A DNA stretch of 64,000 nucleotides from Platynereis dumerilii (Eukaryota; Annelida; Polychaeta; Phyllodocida; Nereididae). Every line of letters starts with the position of its first letter. The first letter of the stretch is position 1. This document shows positions 1 to 12,300 of the stretch, one piece after another. Location of the stretch: contig JAPTHN010000003.1 of the NCBI GenBank assembly GCA_026936325.1, positions 82,201,006 to 82,265,005 on the forward strand, given 5' to 3'. A program made the position numbers and the translations under genes. Under the pieces are notes generated by a model. The model did not search any database and had not been told where the DNA came from. It was given only the letters and a program-made list of their open reading frames with translations.

Positions 1-403
1 CACCAATTTTAATAAAAAATGTATAGATAAAGTTAATTTAAAAATGAAACAAGGGCTCTCTTGTAGTATTATTTTTAGAAGTTATAAAATCAATTTCAAA
101 CTCACTTAATTCTGAAAACATGCAGTTCTATTGTTTGGAAGTGTATAATATACTTTAATTTATCAATTCCTGATATTTTATTGAAAGCTGAATTTACATA
201 GAATCAGTAATAAATATTAGACTGATTTTTAAATTACAATTTTAATGTCATGGTAAAAATAGTGGGTAGTTCAGCAGCACTTTACTTTTCATAATATTTA
301 TACTCAATCATAAGGCTATAAAAAGCTATACAAATGCAATCAGCAATCTACTTCTCAACCTGTTAAACAACCAATCCTAATTTTTTATATTAATGCTGAC
401 AGA
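1..403. other. AT-rich intergenic, nothing recognised
   Basis: AT-rich sequence without a convincing exon, RNA gene or element end. It runs into the GATA/GACA microsatellite. Confidence 0.4.
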
Positions 404-443
404 ATAGCCAGACAGCTAGACAGCTAGACAGATAGACAGATAG

Positions 444-474
<31 letters not shown>

Positions 475-511
475 GACAGATAGATAGATAGATAGATAGA
501 CAGATAGATTA
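404..511. repeat. GATA/GACA microsatellite
   Basis: Imperfect tetranucleotide array of GATA with interspersed GACA and GCTA units, about 100 bp. GATA-type arrays recur through the window at 1600, 2765, 35548, 38056, 40645 and 50313. At least two of these form the tail of a SINE. Confidence 0.9.
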
Positions 512-729
512 ATTGATGATTGGTTGATTTATCAATGTATATTATACACATTATATATATAACAACTCCATAGCATAATGCTATTTAGTTGTTAGCCTAT
601 ATAATGTGTATAAGTCACAGGCTGGTTCAAGGCATTTTGAAAGACAGATGGATGACTGATTATCTCGCAGTGGTACTAATTTCAATTAAATAAAAAAATG
701 TGCCTAGACATGGGATAAAAAGGTCATAC

Positions 730-855
730 CATGGGTAGGTGCAGTACATCCCAGTATACTCCCCTCGACCCCAGTATATTCCCTCGACCCTTCGGGTCTC
801 GGGAATATACTGGAGTCTCGGGGAGTATACTAGGGATGTACTGCACCTACCCATG
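730..855. repeat. 126-bp near-perfect palindrome
   Basis: The left arm starts CATGGGTAGGTGCAGTACAT and the right arm is its inverse, with a loop of only a few bases near 790. Each arm also has a CAGTATA-type sub-motif repeated twice. The size and symmetry fit a small foldback MITE. I could not settle a target-site duplication. A 64-codon reading frame on the minus strand across it is an accident of the palindrome. Confidence 0.75.
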
Positions 856-897
856 ATATAACCTCATAGTACATTTTGATCTCGTCATTTGAGAATC

Positions 898-985
898 CGT
901 GCTCCCACAAGCAGTTTAGTTTGGGATGTTTATCAAATGTTGACCCAATGGCAAAACACCACCAGCTTCACTTACTTTCAAGAAT
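898..985. repeat. Fragment of the 3.3-3.6 kb foldback family
   Basis: The segment resembles 3575-3625: both run through CCACAAGCA, then GGATGTTTA, then a GTTGACC-like motif. It looks like a truncated dispersed copy of the same repeat. The similarity was judged by eye. Confidence 0.4.
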
Positions 986-1044
986 TACAGGAGCCAATTG
1001 CAAGGAATAAGACAGAGATCTGAAAAGTTCCTTGAAATTTTATA

Positions 1045-1085
1045 TTCGCGTAGCGAAACGGCCGAAGGCCGTTTCGCGAAGCGAA
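1045..1085. repeat. CpG-rich short palindrome
   Basis: Two 19-nt inverted arms flank a GAA loop and are rich in CGCGAAGCG-type motifs, which stand out from the AT-rich surroundings. It could be the centre of a small palindromic element or a strong hairpin. No flanking duplication was found. Confidence 0.6.
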
Positions 1086-2370
1086 ACTTAGCACAAGAAA
1101 GGTTTAAAAAATCTGGGCAGTGATGGTCTCAACATCAATGGTCGACAGCAGGAAATTAGGTCAAGTGGGACTAGCTTCTTATCAATGATTTATTTTCGAA
1201 TTTAACAAAACATGACATATTCATATTCAAAAGTGTCTTAAAAATCTGATTTTCTCCATTAATATTCCCTGTTTCTATTATTTTTATGTAATAGTTCATT
1301 ATAAGCCTTGACAAGCTAAATTAAATTATTTTAAAACATGTGATTCATTTCATTTCAAAACAGACAACAAGAAAACACAACAAAATTAAGGTTACATAAT
1401 CTTTGTCAATTGATGATTATGTGACAGTGAGCAATTGATCTACATGCAGATCATGTTATTGTTTTTGTTATCACTATTATGTAATATCAACAATCTAGCA
1501 TAGACTTTAATTTGGCAGCTTTCAGTGTAGTCTTCCTTTTTACTATTTAGCTGATTATCTATCAATTCTATTCATTCTTAATCCTATTTATTTGCTATCC
1601 TATCTTTCTATCTATCTATCTATCTATCTATCGATCTATCTATATATTCTATTTTTGATCTATTTTATTTTTCTTATAGTTTCTAGTCTAAATTTCTCTC
1701 TATTTTTCCATATATCCGTCTTTCAATTTCTTTGAAACAGTAACATAACTGCCTTTCATACATTGAATATGAAATAAATTTAATGAGAGTTATGGTAAAA
1801 CCATAAGTGCTAAAAAAACTTTTTAAGAGCTGCGCGAATTTCATGGCTGTGCCATTTACATATTAATCATTTAGTGTTTAAGACCGATCGACTACTGTAG
1901 TTGTCCACTGCTTGAAATGCCTTCATGAGAAATTGAGATGATACCCCTAGGATGATACCCCATCAAAAGTGATTTGAGTGGATATGATCATTTTGATGCA
2001 CTTATCACATTTCACAAGGCTTCACGAGGTTTCACGAGACCAAAATATCACAAAATGGGGCAAAATGAGGTTATTCAACTTGCACTGATTTTTGAGGTAC
2101 AAAAAGAGCAGGTTGTTCTTAATGGCCTACTGTTGTTACACAAGCACTCTACTCTCAGCTGTCACTTTTTTGGCTCTGCCTCGATGTGAAATATTTGGGT
2201 CAGGAGTTGGCCCCATTCATCACAGACTCCTAGTGCAATATCCAGGCCTCGAGTGGTGTATATACCTAGGTGCATATAAGTAGGCCTATATGCAGCACAT
2301 GTTGAATATAATCAATAGATACATAGCCAGATAAACAGCCAGTAATCAGATAGATAGCCAGATAAGTACC
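1086..2370. other. Intergenic, only a TATC microsatellite
   Basis: Holds a short TATC run at about 1600-1640 and degenerate GATA units near 2320-2365. Short reading frames at 1974-2283 show no recognisable domain and overlap each other in different frames. Confidence 0.4.
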
Positions 2371-2775
2371 TGGGGGGGGGCTTCTTACTATATGTTTGTC
2401 TACATCTATGCTTGGCTGAAAAGGGCTCTTCAAGGGGTCATTTTCCCTAGCTAAGCGTCCTAAAATGAGGTCCGAAATTCCCTAGACCTGGTCCACCATT
2501 TCTAGAATCCAAAATTTCGCAATAAAATTCCTTTTGGAAGGCTATATATATGGCAATAAAGTAGATATTAATTTCTAGAAATTAATGAAATAATTACTTT
2601 TAAATGAACTCCAATTAAGTTGTGGAAAATGTATGCCTCTTCCTGAATCCAGGGTGAATTTTCTTAAGGGTCCTCTTTTTAGGCCACTCCGTTACTGGGT
2701 CTGGGTACGAGACGCTCAGCTGAGCACCCCCGTAAGTTTTCGCGATGAGAACCCCCCCCCCCCCGGGATTAGTAG
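2371..2775. mobile_element. MITE-like insertion in GATA repeat
   Basis: A roughly 400-bp segment sits inside a GATA/CCAGATAG microsatellite that resumes on its other side. It begins with a poly-G run and ends with a poly-C run followed by GGGATTAGTAG, so its ends are complementary G/C tracts. Nothing in it is coding. The exact ends are uncertain because of the homopolymers. Confidence 0.45.
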
Positions 2776-3309
2776 ATAACCAGATAGATAGCCAGATAGA
2801 CAGCAAGATAGATAGATAGATAGACAGATAAATAGCCAGAAAGATAGCTGGATACCAGTAGACCGTGACCTCCTCCTGTCCTAATTAGCCTACCAAGAGC
2901 AAAAATACAGGATATAAAGCCCCAATCATCCATCCATGCATTACCAGTAGACTAATTTTGGGTATCAATTCTCTGTCAATTTGCAAAATGTAGCCTATAA
3001 TCATCAATAACCAATATTAACCATGAATTGCATGTCTGTATAGATCCATTACACCACTGTTGTGATGTATTCTTCAATTGGTGCCAACCAGAAGCAAAAA
3101 CTTTATGCATTCAAAAAAACATGTAACCCAGTACAGCCTATGTGACTGTGCCAAGGTCAGAGTGTGCCCCTTTTGTGATCACTTTGCACCCTGCTTTGTG
3201 CCCGGCCCCCAAGTCCCAGCTCTATAAAGTGCCGCCTGTAAGTAAGTGAAGTGTTTTAAACCTTCACATTTGCAACTTTTGTAAATGAAACGTGTTTTAC
3301 CACAGGGTC

Positions 3310-3625
3310 AATGCAAAACCAGAGAGCTTGTGGAAGCAACAATTCTCATCCAAAGCACTAGGAGTTATGTATGGGTCAAAGTCTTTGATAAGTAAGTGAA
3401 ACCCAAGGCCAGTGCAGTTTCAATGGGAAGAGGGTTCACTTACTTATTAAAGATTTTGACCAATTAATATAACTGTTTGAAGAGCAAAAAAAATTGGCAG
3501 CCATTTGGATCGCACATGCCTCAAATATCGTCCTTCATGACCCAATATGTTTTTTTTCCTTCATCAGATGGGTGTCCTTGCTTCCACAAGCACTTTGGTA
3601 GAGGATGTTTAACGTTGACCAATAA
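3310..3625. repeat. Diverged foldback element
   Basis: GCTTGTGGAAGCAA near 3329 is inverted near 3575-3590. An inner pair is also inverted: GTCAAAGTCTTTGATAAGTA near 3377 against the stretch before 3466. Two nested inverted pairs in the right order indicate a decayed foldback. A partial copy lies at 898-985. Confidence 0.5.
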
Positions 3626-3689
3626 AAGCTGAGACTTCAGTGGACACCTCAATTTTCGGTGTTAGCAAGGGAAAGTGAAACACCGCTTA

Positions 3690-4487
3690 CACCAGACACA
3701 AGAGGACACCATGATAGACTGCTAGTGATTAAGGTGCCACCTGGTAGAGTTTTTTCACCATAAATAGTGATGCACAGATATATATGTGATTGTACCATAT
3801 GAATAAATGAATTATGTGTTTATTTGTCCTTGAAATGTCATTCAACCCACAAATTACTTGCTCTTTTTGCGAAGTTTCCATGCAAAACTATCAGCGACAA
3901 GTGGGAAAAGTAGCAATTTGGTGCACACATCCATGGGTGTTACAGGAAAAAAGATATGGGCCAAGGTTACTGTGGAAAAAGTGAAGCCCTAAAAAGATAC
4001 CACAATGAGGTAGCCTCATAATTTGTATGATTAATTATGACATTATCTAATACATTTTTCTTTTGACTGCATTTATATATATATAATTTGTGGTACATGT
4101 GCATTTGTATTAGCTAAATTTAGCCCATAAGCCGCAGTACAGGGATCGACTGCTACCTACATAATTATATGTTGGAAATAGAACACTGTGTCAAGGTTAC
4201 AACAAAAAGAGCAACAAATACAATTAAAAAAGTCAAGGTTGCTGCTAAATCAGAAATTTAAAAAAAGGGAAAACAGTTCAAGCCTTGTAAAACAACAGAG
4301 AAAGGAGAGAGGTATTAGGTGCCAATAAAAAACACTTAATATCTTGCACATACATATTGTACGATGAGGAGTAATGGTACACTCCTATAAAAAGTATTTG
4401 GAATACATTTCCCCTTACTGGTCTCTTATCCGCTACAACCATTTTAAGTCGACGTCAAACTCAAAGCATTAAGTTAAGATTTACTTA
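3690..4487. other. Intergenic, nothing recognised
   Basis: AT-rich, without exon-like open frames or clear repeats. Confidence 0.35.
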
Positions 4488-5416
4488 TGGGTTGTTTTTC
4501 AATCGGGGTACGCTCTGGAAAGTCACACTTTATCCAAAATACCAGAAATACCATGCATATATGTGGAAAAAACGTTACACAGAATGATTAAACATACTGT
4601 GACAGACCTACTGTAGCGAAAAAATTATTCAAATCGGTTGATAACTGCCCGAAAAAAATTTATTTGTGTCATTTTGACTAAAATTTACTGTCTCATTTGC
4701 AAATTAGGCAAATATCGCTTCAGATTTTTCAGTCTTGACCTAACAGTAAGTTTTAACCAATGTGAATATGCTTTCAACATGGTCCCAAGAGTTCAACATT
4801 AGAATTACATGCAACAACTATGATTAGTCTCTTCAGAATCCTGCATTGAACACATGAAGGTCAATTCCGTCAAATATTGTCCTCTCCGAAATAGGGTCAG
4901 CAAAACAGCAATAACATTACATCAAGAGTATTTTTATTTTATAGAAATACTCCTTCAATAGATTAGACAAAGTTTTGAAAAGTGTTTCACTTCAGTTGTA
5001 CGAACTGCACAATGCTCGTAGCGGAAAATACCAAAAACAGCTTTCGTCAAATTAACTGTCCTCTCCATCCTCTCCGAAAATGTCTATTTTCCTTGACACG
5101 CACAAAGTTCTTGGCCAAAATTAAGCAAGTAAGATAATTTTTCATTGTCAGATATATATCTATCCACTCAGCACAAGCCCATACAACTGGGTGTTCTATA
5201 CATCAAGTAATAGAGGGATGAGCCTTGGTCAAATTATCTACAACAACACAAAAAGTAAAAATAAAAAAAATTCAGAATACTTGTAGCCCTAAAATTTTCA
5301 GAAATCCACGGCACGGTATATAGCAACAGAAAAAAGTCAATTTGGCCAGAAAAAAAAGACCTTTATTTTTGACCCCCTTGAGACAAAACTATGTACCCCG
5401 ATTGAAAAACAACCCC
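4488..5416. mobile_element. 0.93-kb TIR element, non-autonomous
   Basis: The ends are perfect inverted repeats of about 22 nt: GTTGTTTTTCAATCGGGGTA from 4491, with its inverse ending near 5414. TA follows the right end and precedes the left end, which suggests insertion at TA. The interior has no long open frame and no transposase motif, so the element is non-autonomous. The TIR identity points to a fairly young copy. The superfamily is not assigned. Confidence 0.75.
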
Positions 5417-6027
5417 TATGACGGTTGCAGCTGAGTGGCAACCAATTTGGGTAAATATTTTCCATCAAAACCAGCAGAAGGTCTGTGGTGAGTTACAAAC
5501 AATTTATAGCTGTTAGCAGGTTGGCGGCCCAAACAGTTTCAAAATTAACTTTCAACTTGGTCTTTGATGTAACTGGCTTAAAAATGTTTTGTTTGTGTCA
5601 GTTATATAGTTAATCAGTTGATTCAGTGCTCATCATGTTTCATATCTAGGAGCATAGGTGACAATTAACAAACTAATTAAATGGCTTAAGGTACTTCATC
5701 AAATAAGAAGATTAGGATTTAGTAGACCAACAGAAAATTGTCAATGATGTGGCAAAGCCAGTTTGCAAATTGAAAATAAGAAAATAAATTTTTCCAGTGA
5801 ACTGCAAATCTACAAGTAAATTTTAACTTTGAAATATTTTTAGAAAATGTTTAACAACGTTACAGCCTATCTTCGACAAGCTTGAGTAAATGTTTTCTCA
5901 AACTTCAGGTTACTATACCTTTTGCTTCACAAAATACTGCAGGGAGATGGCCATTTTGAGTAAACTGGTCTTGAAAAAGACTGGGATAATTTCAAATAAA
6001 ACAGAAATGCATGATAACAATTATGAG
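5417..6027. other. Intergenic, nothing recognised
   Basis: AT-rich sequence without recognisable genes or element ends. Confidence 0.35.
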
Positions 6028-6140
6028 GTTTTATGTGGAACCTTTAAGGGTTCTATAAGCTGTTAAAGATAAGGAACCCTAAAAGGTTCATTATTCTACT
6101 TCTAAAAAGGTTCTGACAGCAAACACAAATACACTTCCAA
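6028..6140. repeat. Truncated copy of the 40.3-kb MITE
   Basis: Shares the ordered motifs GGAACC, AAGGGTTCTATAA, GAACCCTAAAAGGTTCATTA and then AGGTTC, CAGCAAACA with the complete element at 40277-40594, in the same order and orientation. The right half is missing here. Confidence 0.6.
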
Positions 6141-6149
6141 AGATTTTTG

Positions 6150-6285
6150 GAAAAATAATGTTTTTTGGAAATTTTTTTTTTTAATAGGCCTATTTTTTTA
6201 TTTTTTTTCTAATAGGCCTTTTTTTTTTCTCTAACTTTTTTTCTTTTTTTTCCTTTTTTTTTTCTTCTCTGAACAAGAGCCGGAA
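6150..6285. repeat. Poly-T-rich tract
   Basis: Long T runs broken by TAATAGGCC twice and by CTCT. Low-complexity sequence with no coding potential. Confidence 0.8.
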
Positions 6286-6413
6286 AATAATTTAAGAAGA
6301 AGAAGAAGGTAGTCACATGTGATGAGAAAAAAGTGCCAGGTTCATATTATGGGATGCCTGAATCACTTCTTTTGATTGAACCATCTGGCTCACTCCTCAC
6401 ATGTTTGCCATAA

Positions 6414-6470
6414 GGGACGAGACACCTCGCTCGGCTCGCTGAGCCGGTGGCTCTGTCCCGTCTATTAATT
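6414..6470. repeat. GC-rich hairpin
   Basis: GGGACGAGACACC opens and a GGTGGCTCTGTCCC-like inverse closes a compact imperfect hairpin around CGGCTCGCTGAGCCG. It may be the end of a decayed element. Confidence 0.45.
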
Positions 6471-7249
6471 ATACCATGAAGCGCAAACACTTCTCAATGC
6501 ACCTTACAAAATGGGCAACGTCATTGCTAGATTGTTTCACAGTGATGATAATCAGTTTGCAGAGTAATTCTTTCCTTGTCTTCAATGTATGACACATCTG
6601 GGATACTTATATACAATTGAGCAGTTATCACTTCCATAACAACATCACTTCTAAATTCAGTGATCACAGAACTGAGGGAGCTCTTCCCTGCTACAGCAGT
6701 CCCGATGCTCAGTGGTGAAAATACAATTTCCTGTTCACTTTTTCAGTCCTCCAGGTACTACCAGCCAAAGTTATACTCTGTTGGTAGGAATGTTCCCTTT
6801 CAAAAATTTGGAATGGTTCGATTCTATCGCACCAGCCAAGAGCTTCCCCGTTGAAATTTCCATTTCCATCACTATCTATAATCAATCGGATATGGCTGAC
6901 GATTTCCTCAATGAAATAAGCATGGCCTAACTATGCCCTATGGTCTTGCAAGATCTCACCAAGGATACACTGAATTTCTTAACTAAAGTGACAATCAAAA
7001 CTTTTCATTCCACCCTAAATTTATGCATAATCGTGATAATTATGTAAATTGTAGGCAGATTGTGGTAACTGCTTACTCAGAAAATTGTGGACTGATATTA
7101 CAATTATTCTCTGTGTGGCATTGGATGCTCATTCCTTGATCACTTACCACTACATTTCATGCCACCTTGTGGTAATCTGTGTAACTCAAAAAGTATTTTG
7201 CCTATTCAATAAGTCATCAGAAATACTAGAATTTTTTGGCTAATATGCA

Positions 7250-8420
7250 AAATAGAGTGCAGATGTCATAATGACTTTGTTCTTGGTGTTATCAAATTGT
7301 CTTTCAAAATTATCCAGACAAGAGTAGTCAATGACTTCTGTTTTCTCAACCAAAAGTTGGTCAGAAAAATACTGCTGTTTCCACTTCCACAAGAGATGTC
7401 ATCCAGACCATTGGCCATTCACAACCAGGTATAATTTCTGTGATGGATCTCAAGGAAGCATATCACAGCGTTAATTTGTCATGCATCGTCTTAGTGTAGA
7501 ATTACATCCTACTGTGGAGGTAGAAATTTTATATGCAAGGAAATGCCCTGGGTCTTGCTATCAGCCCAGCAGCATTTCAGAATCACATCAACAAGATTCT
7601 GAAAAATATCAAGCTACAGAATTGTATATTGCGATAATGGATGATCTTATTGTCTTTTCTCTGGAAGTCAAGCAACATTTCCAGCATGTGGAAAACAATA
7701 CTGAAAGCAATACAAGACAAGGAACTCAAGCTCTCTCCAGCCAAAGCGAAGCTGTTCAGAAGTCAAGTTACTACATGGGTCACAAGATAGTCATTCATGA
7801 TGATCGAAAGTGTGAAACTCTTCTCAGATACAGAACTTACGCCTGTTCCAGACACCAAACAAAAGGTGAAATTCAAATCCTTAATTTTACGCCTCAACTT
7901 CACATTCTGTTACAACCACTTCACAAAATACAAGCAAAAAGGCTATATTTACTTAGATGAAACCACTTGAAAAGCCTATGATGACATCATTGAATTGTTA
8001 GTCAAGCCTCCCATACTTTCAATGCCTTTCAAGAAAAGGCCTTTTCAGCAGGCTTTACTGTGATACAAGCAAAATTGGAGTTTGAGCCAGCTTATGTCAA
8101 GTGCAACATGGCACTGAATGATTACTTAGTTACTTTTCAAAGGCTCTGCCAAGGGCAGCAGCAAATTATGCAGTGACAGAATTTGAGCTTTTGGGTTTAC
8201 TAATTGCAGTCCAAGCTTTTCACCATTTGTTCAAATCTACTTCTTTTGAAGAATTTACAGATCATTTTGCACTTACACAATTCATGAAATCCAAAATTGA
8301 ACAACCATCAGAGCGCAATCAAGAGGCTGCTTGAAAATCTCATTATATGCTCCTTGAAAGTTGGATTATCAAACACCGGAAAAGGATTTGGCTTTTTTGC
8401 TAATTTTGATCTTGACCCAT
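7250..8420 (+). mobile_element. Ty3/Gypsy-like retrotransposon fossil (pol)
   Basis: A degraded pol segment of an LTR-type retroelement. From about 7300 to 7850 the plus strand carries blocks typical of Ty3/Gypsy reverse transcriptase (the region around the catalytic MDD-type motif and a following YMGH block). About 7980-8400 resembles the RNase H-like region of the same family. No LTRs, gag, integrase or envelope were recognised. It is clearly broken, with several interruptions (roughly five or more) and both ends lost, so it is an old insertion. The 159-codon open frame at 7481-7960 is part of this fossil and is not a host gene. The family call rests on motif order only. Confidence 0.6.
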
Positions 8421-8429
8421 CCGTTGCCT

Positions 8430-9320
8430 TTTGGCAGTTGTGCATCATTTTCAAATATGCTCCTCACATAAAATAACCTGTTGAAAATATAAAGTTGATA
8501 GTGGCCTGCCCTTCAGTTTTTGCTTTATTTTGGATTTATATGCTGTTGGCTTTGAAAACAAGTGTCAGATTTAGATAAAGTGTTTAAAACATCCTTTATT
8601 ACTTTTTTTGATGAACATATAAAACAGCCATAATAGAATAATACTTAAGGTTATGTTGCAAATAACATTGCATCAATTGTATGTTTTTATTATATTAAAG
8701 GATTTTTGGCATTTTATCTGTCACTAAGGCTGCTAAACCTCTGTAGAGACTAAAACAGCCTGCTCCATAGATTTCAATATATTCCTTGTATATATATAGT
8801 ATGTACAATATACAGTTTACTGGCATAATACGATAATTACATTTTAAAAATATAGCAAAATACATCTATGCATGCTTTATACATAAATACAAATTGATTC
8901 AAATACAGTGTTGACAAGGTTAACCCAACATGATCACATCACATGGTTAATATAAACCATTTGTAACAAATGAATAAAGGAGATATAATAAGTATAACAA
9001 TAACTTTTAGACTATGTACAGGTAAATAGCATGGTGCTTGCATATCAATTATATGTAGGAGTATGACATAAATGCAGCAGTTTTGCAAGTTCTCTAAAAA
9101 TGACATAAAAGGGACGCAGAATCAGGCTTGGGCTATTTCCATCATAACGTTAATGTGTATGAAAGCACAATTTCAACAGATGTTCAATGTTGGAGATATC
9201 TGAAATTGTATAGATGTACATGTATATACGTTAGGATTTTATCCGAAGACTAAACGATAAAAAATCAACAATTGCAGTTCAAATCCTTCCTGGCGAAACT
9301 TGCAACCAATGTCTATAATT
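8430..9320. other. AT-rich region 3' of the BTB gene
   Basis: Downstream of the minus-strand BTB gene. No exon or repeat recognised. It may include 3' UTR if the proximal AATAAA at 9325-9330 is not used. Confidence 0.35.
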
Positions 9321-9324
9321 TAAT

Positions 9325-9330
9325 TTTATT
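9325..9330 (-). promoter_or_regulatory. Possible polyadenylation signal of the BTB gene
   Basis: AATAAA on the minus strand, about 21 nt after the TAA stop of the BTB-BACK-jacalin gene. It is close to the stop, so a more distal signal could be used instead. Confidence 0.35.
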
Positions 9331-9350
9331 TCAGTCTCATCTTAATTTTC

Positions 9351-12300
9351 TTAGCAGTAAGCCCAATTAAATGCCAGCCAATCAATATATTTCTCCTCTT
9401 CTACCTCAGCGTATGTTCCTTTGATTCCTTGAAGATGAACGTATTGAACTCCGCTTGGTGCGGAAAATATGTCGGGCTCCTTGCTCGGGTTGATGTACAC
9501 CCCGTAAACATGACCTATTTGGATAGAAAGGACAGAATACAATATTTTTCAAATTCCATATTGCATATGACTAAATAAATATTATATTACTAGATTTACC
9601 CATGATTTGGGGCAAGTTATAATGGGGAATGATTAACCCCCCCCCCTCTACCTGCATGGGCATCTGGCCCCGTGTTGCATGCTGACCATTTGAAATAGCA
9701 TTTGAGTAATAATTGTAATATAAGTAAAGATTGGTGGTAATGGAATTGAAGTTACAAATGCTCTGGCATATGTATCGGTGTAAGGTACAGGCAAGTGTAC
9801 TTACACCTGAGCTTGTAATTGAGGGTATGGGTCGTAAGGAAAGGGAAAAATCTGTTGAAAGGAAATGTGGATTGATGGAAATGTATAGAATAAGGCAAAT
9901 ATGTAAAAGGGTATGGGCATTGGGACATTGACAGATTGAATGGGCTTGAGAAGAGCTTTAAAATGAGGGTAAGATGAGGAAGATACGATGAGTAGAAGTG
10001 GTTGAGCCAGGTAGAAGTGAAGAGCAGTAGGTGAGAGTGAAGAGTTTGGATCTTTTTGGCGGGAAGGGAGACGGTGGCGCCAGTCCTAAACGTGAGCAAT
10101 ATCGGAACTACGATGGAGATGCATGCGCCCCTTGTGGGGAAAAACAGGAGAGGCAGAAAACGTAAATAATGGAGCTGTTTCACTGTTATTTGCTGTTATC
10201 AGAAGGAGAGGATAGATCAATAAGGATAGGTGGACAGTTTAGGTGAGTGGCATTGCTCGGGGAGGAGTTTTTAGCTGTTGCAGGTGTGAGCATGTGACCC
10301 ATGATTTTTGCATCTTATACCCGGCAGGGATAAACTTCTTTTTCTTAACAAAAAGATCATTACATTAGTTCTGTGTTTTTTCCACAGCATCATGGAAGCT
10401 CACCCATGGCAGTGATTTAATTGAGATTTTCCATTGAGAGCCATATCCACTATAAGTGGATGTTCATCAAAATTCAATCAATTCGTTGCGGCGATTGGAA
10501 AAATTATGCACAGTTTCATTAGAACCACTTCAGCAAAGCCTTCAGTGATTAAATCAGACACACCCCCAAAGCTGACCAATAGACAGGCCTTCACACACGT
10601 TATGCAAAAGAGGGCGATTTCGCCATTACGCAAGTCCCCGTAAGGATAGAGATGTGATTCTTACATGGACAGATAGATCTCTCTGAGACCTTTAAAATGA
10701 TAGGCCATACGTCTCTGAGAAGGCAGTAGTTGCTTCGTAAATCGCCGGTAAACTTTCGAAGTGGAGGGGAATCCTGGGCGCTGATTGGCCTAGACGCTCG
10801 TGACGTAAATTTATGATAATATGTGGCAATGGAAGGATTCGTCTAGGGTAGATTATCTGGGTGATTAGAACGTGTACAGCGATCTTTTCTCTAACTTGTT
10901 GACAGACAAACAAACAGAAGTTACAGAAGGACAGACAGATGAAAACATTAGTCCCCTCCCAAAGCGGGCCTAGAAAATTTCTGCCAAAGAATTTCATTCT
11001 TATTCTGATAAAATAATCAGAATAATACCTTTGTTGGTCATGAAAGTCAGTTTGTTGATCAGGTTGTAGAGAATTCCATTGAGAGAATTGCAGCTCCTGC
11101 ACTTTTCCACTTGGACTATCCTTTCCTCTTCACCCAATTGGAAATTGTACATTGATGACTTGGCTTCATCCCGGCTCCCATGCTCCACTGCTTCACCATT
11201 GCTGTAATAAACCTTCAGACCTGCAAGATATAAAAGTACACCATTTGGGTCTTTATTCAACATGTTCAAAGAAAGCACCAGGATTAACAATCAGGAAATT
11301 TGTTATGCAAAGAGAGTGGACTGTTGCATTGTGAAAATGGCACTTCATGACTTAATAGCTGATTAAGTGTCATCTTCTCTACATTGAACATGGGAAACAC
11401 AGAGCCTGTTTGATTAATCATGATCAAGAGAAGGCCATTTGATTTGTCATAATCGATTTTAGAGTAAAAATCAGATGCAAAATCCTTTTGTTTGCCTGTG
11501 ACCAACAGGCAGGATTAGTCTCCTTAAATCAAATCAACATGGAAAGTATTTGGAATGATCATGACAAAACATCAGCATGATGACACTCGAAGTGCCATTT
11601 TCACAGTGCAGCAGTCCACTCTTTTTCCAAATCAAATTTCCTGACTGTAAAGCTTTGTATATTAAGCAAACTGGCAAACTGACCCTTAATAAGGCGAAGT
11701 ACAAACTGGAAAACACATAGCTATGAAAACAATAATACGCTTTGGAAGCCCAATTTTACTTACCACAAATGACGCGTTTGTTCTGAAAGTGCATCGATGG
11801 CTTGACCCAGATCTTCATTCCAATGACGTGAATCCAGGGATCTTCCCATTGGTCGGAGAAGACCTCTCCGTGGAGGAAGCCAGGGTATTGCAAGAAAGAA
11901 GCTGCAGAGAATACAAGAAAATGGTTGATAATTTATAGATCACATGAAATGCCACAATTTTCACTAGTTAACAGTCTAACACCAATGAAAATTTTTTTAA
12001 TCAGAAAAATGTTGGCATAAAAAACCATACAGAGAAGACACACTTCCTATCTATGGACCAAGCTGACACCAACTTGCCTGACTCTTTGATTTGCAAAGGC
12101 ACATAAATACATTGGTTCCATTTCATGTGTTACTCTTGAGAGTAAAATGACATGAATTATGACTGGATAATGTCTTGCATGTTTGTTTTAACATGACTTA
12201 GAATATAATTCTCTACTCACTAAGCTTGCTGACAGAAGCTCTAGGTCTCTTCCACTTCAGATCTCCTAAGTTGATGCTGGGCACACTCATGTGGCGATGA

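Noticed and set aside
7481-7960. 159-codon plus-strand frame as a host gene
   Set aside because: It overlaps the reverse transcriptase region of a Ty3/Gypsy-like fossil and has no exon structure.
9752-10183. 143-codon minus-strand frame within the BTB intron
   Set aside because: Pyrimidine-rich low-complexity product without splice sites. It does not join the BTB exons.
11723-11938. 71-codon plus-strand frame
   Set aside because: It is the antisense shadow of BTB exon 4 (11901-11764 on the minus strand), which has good splice sites and reads in phase with its neighbours.
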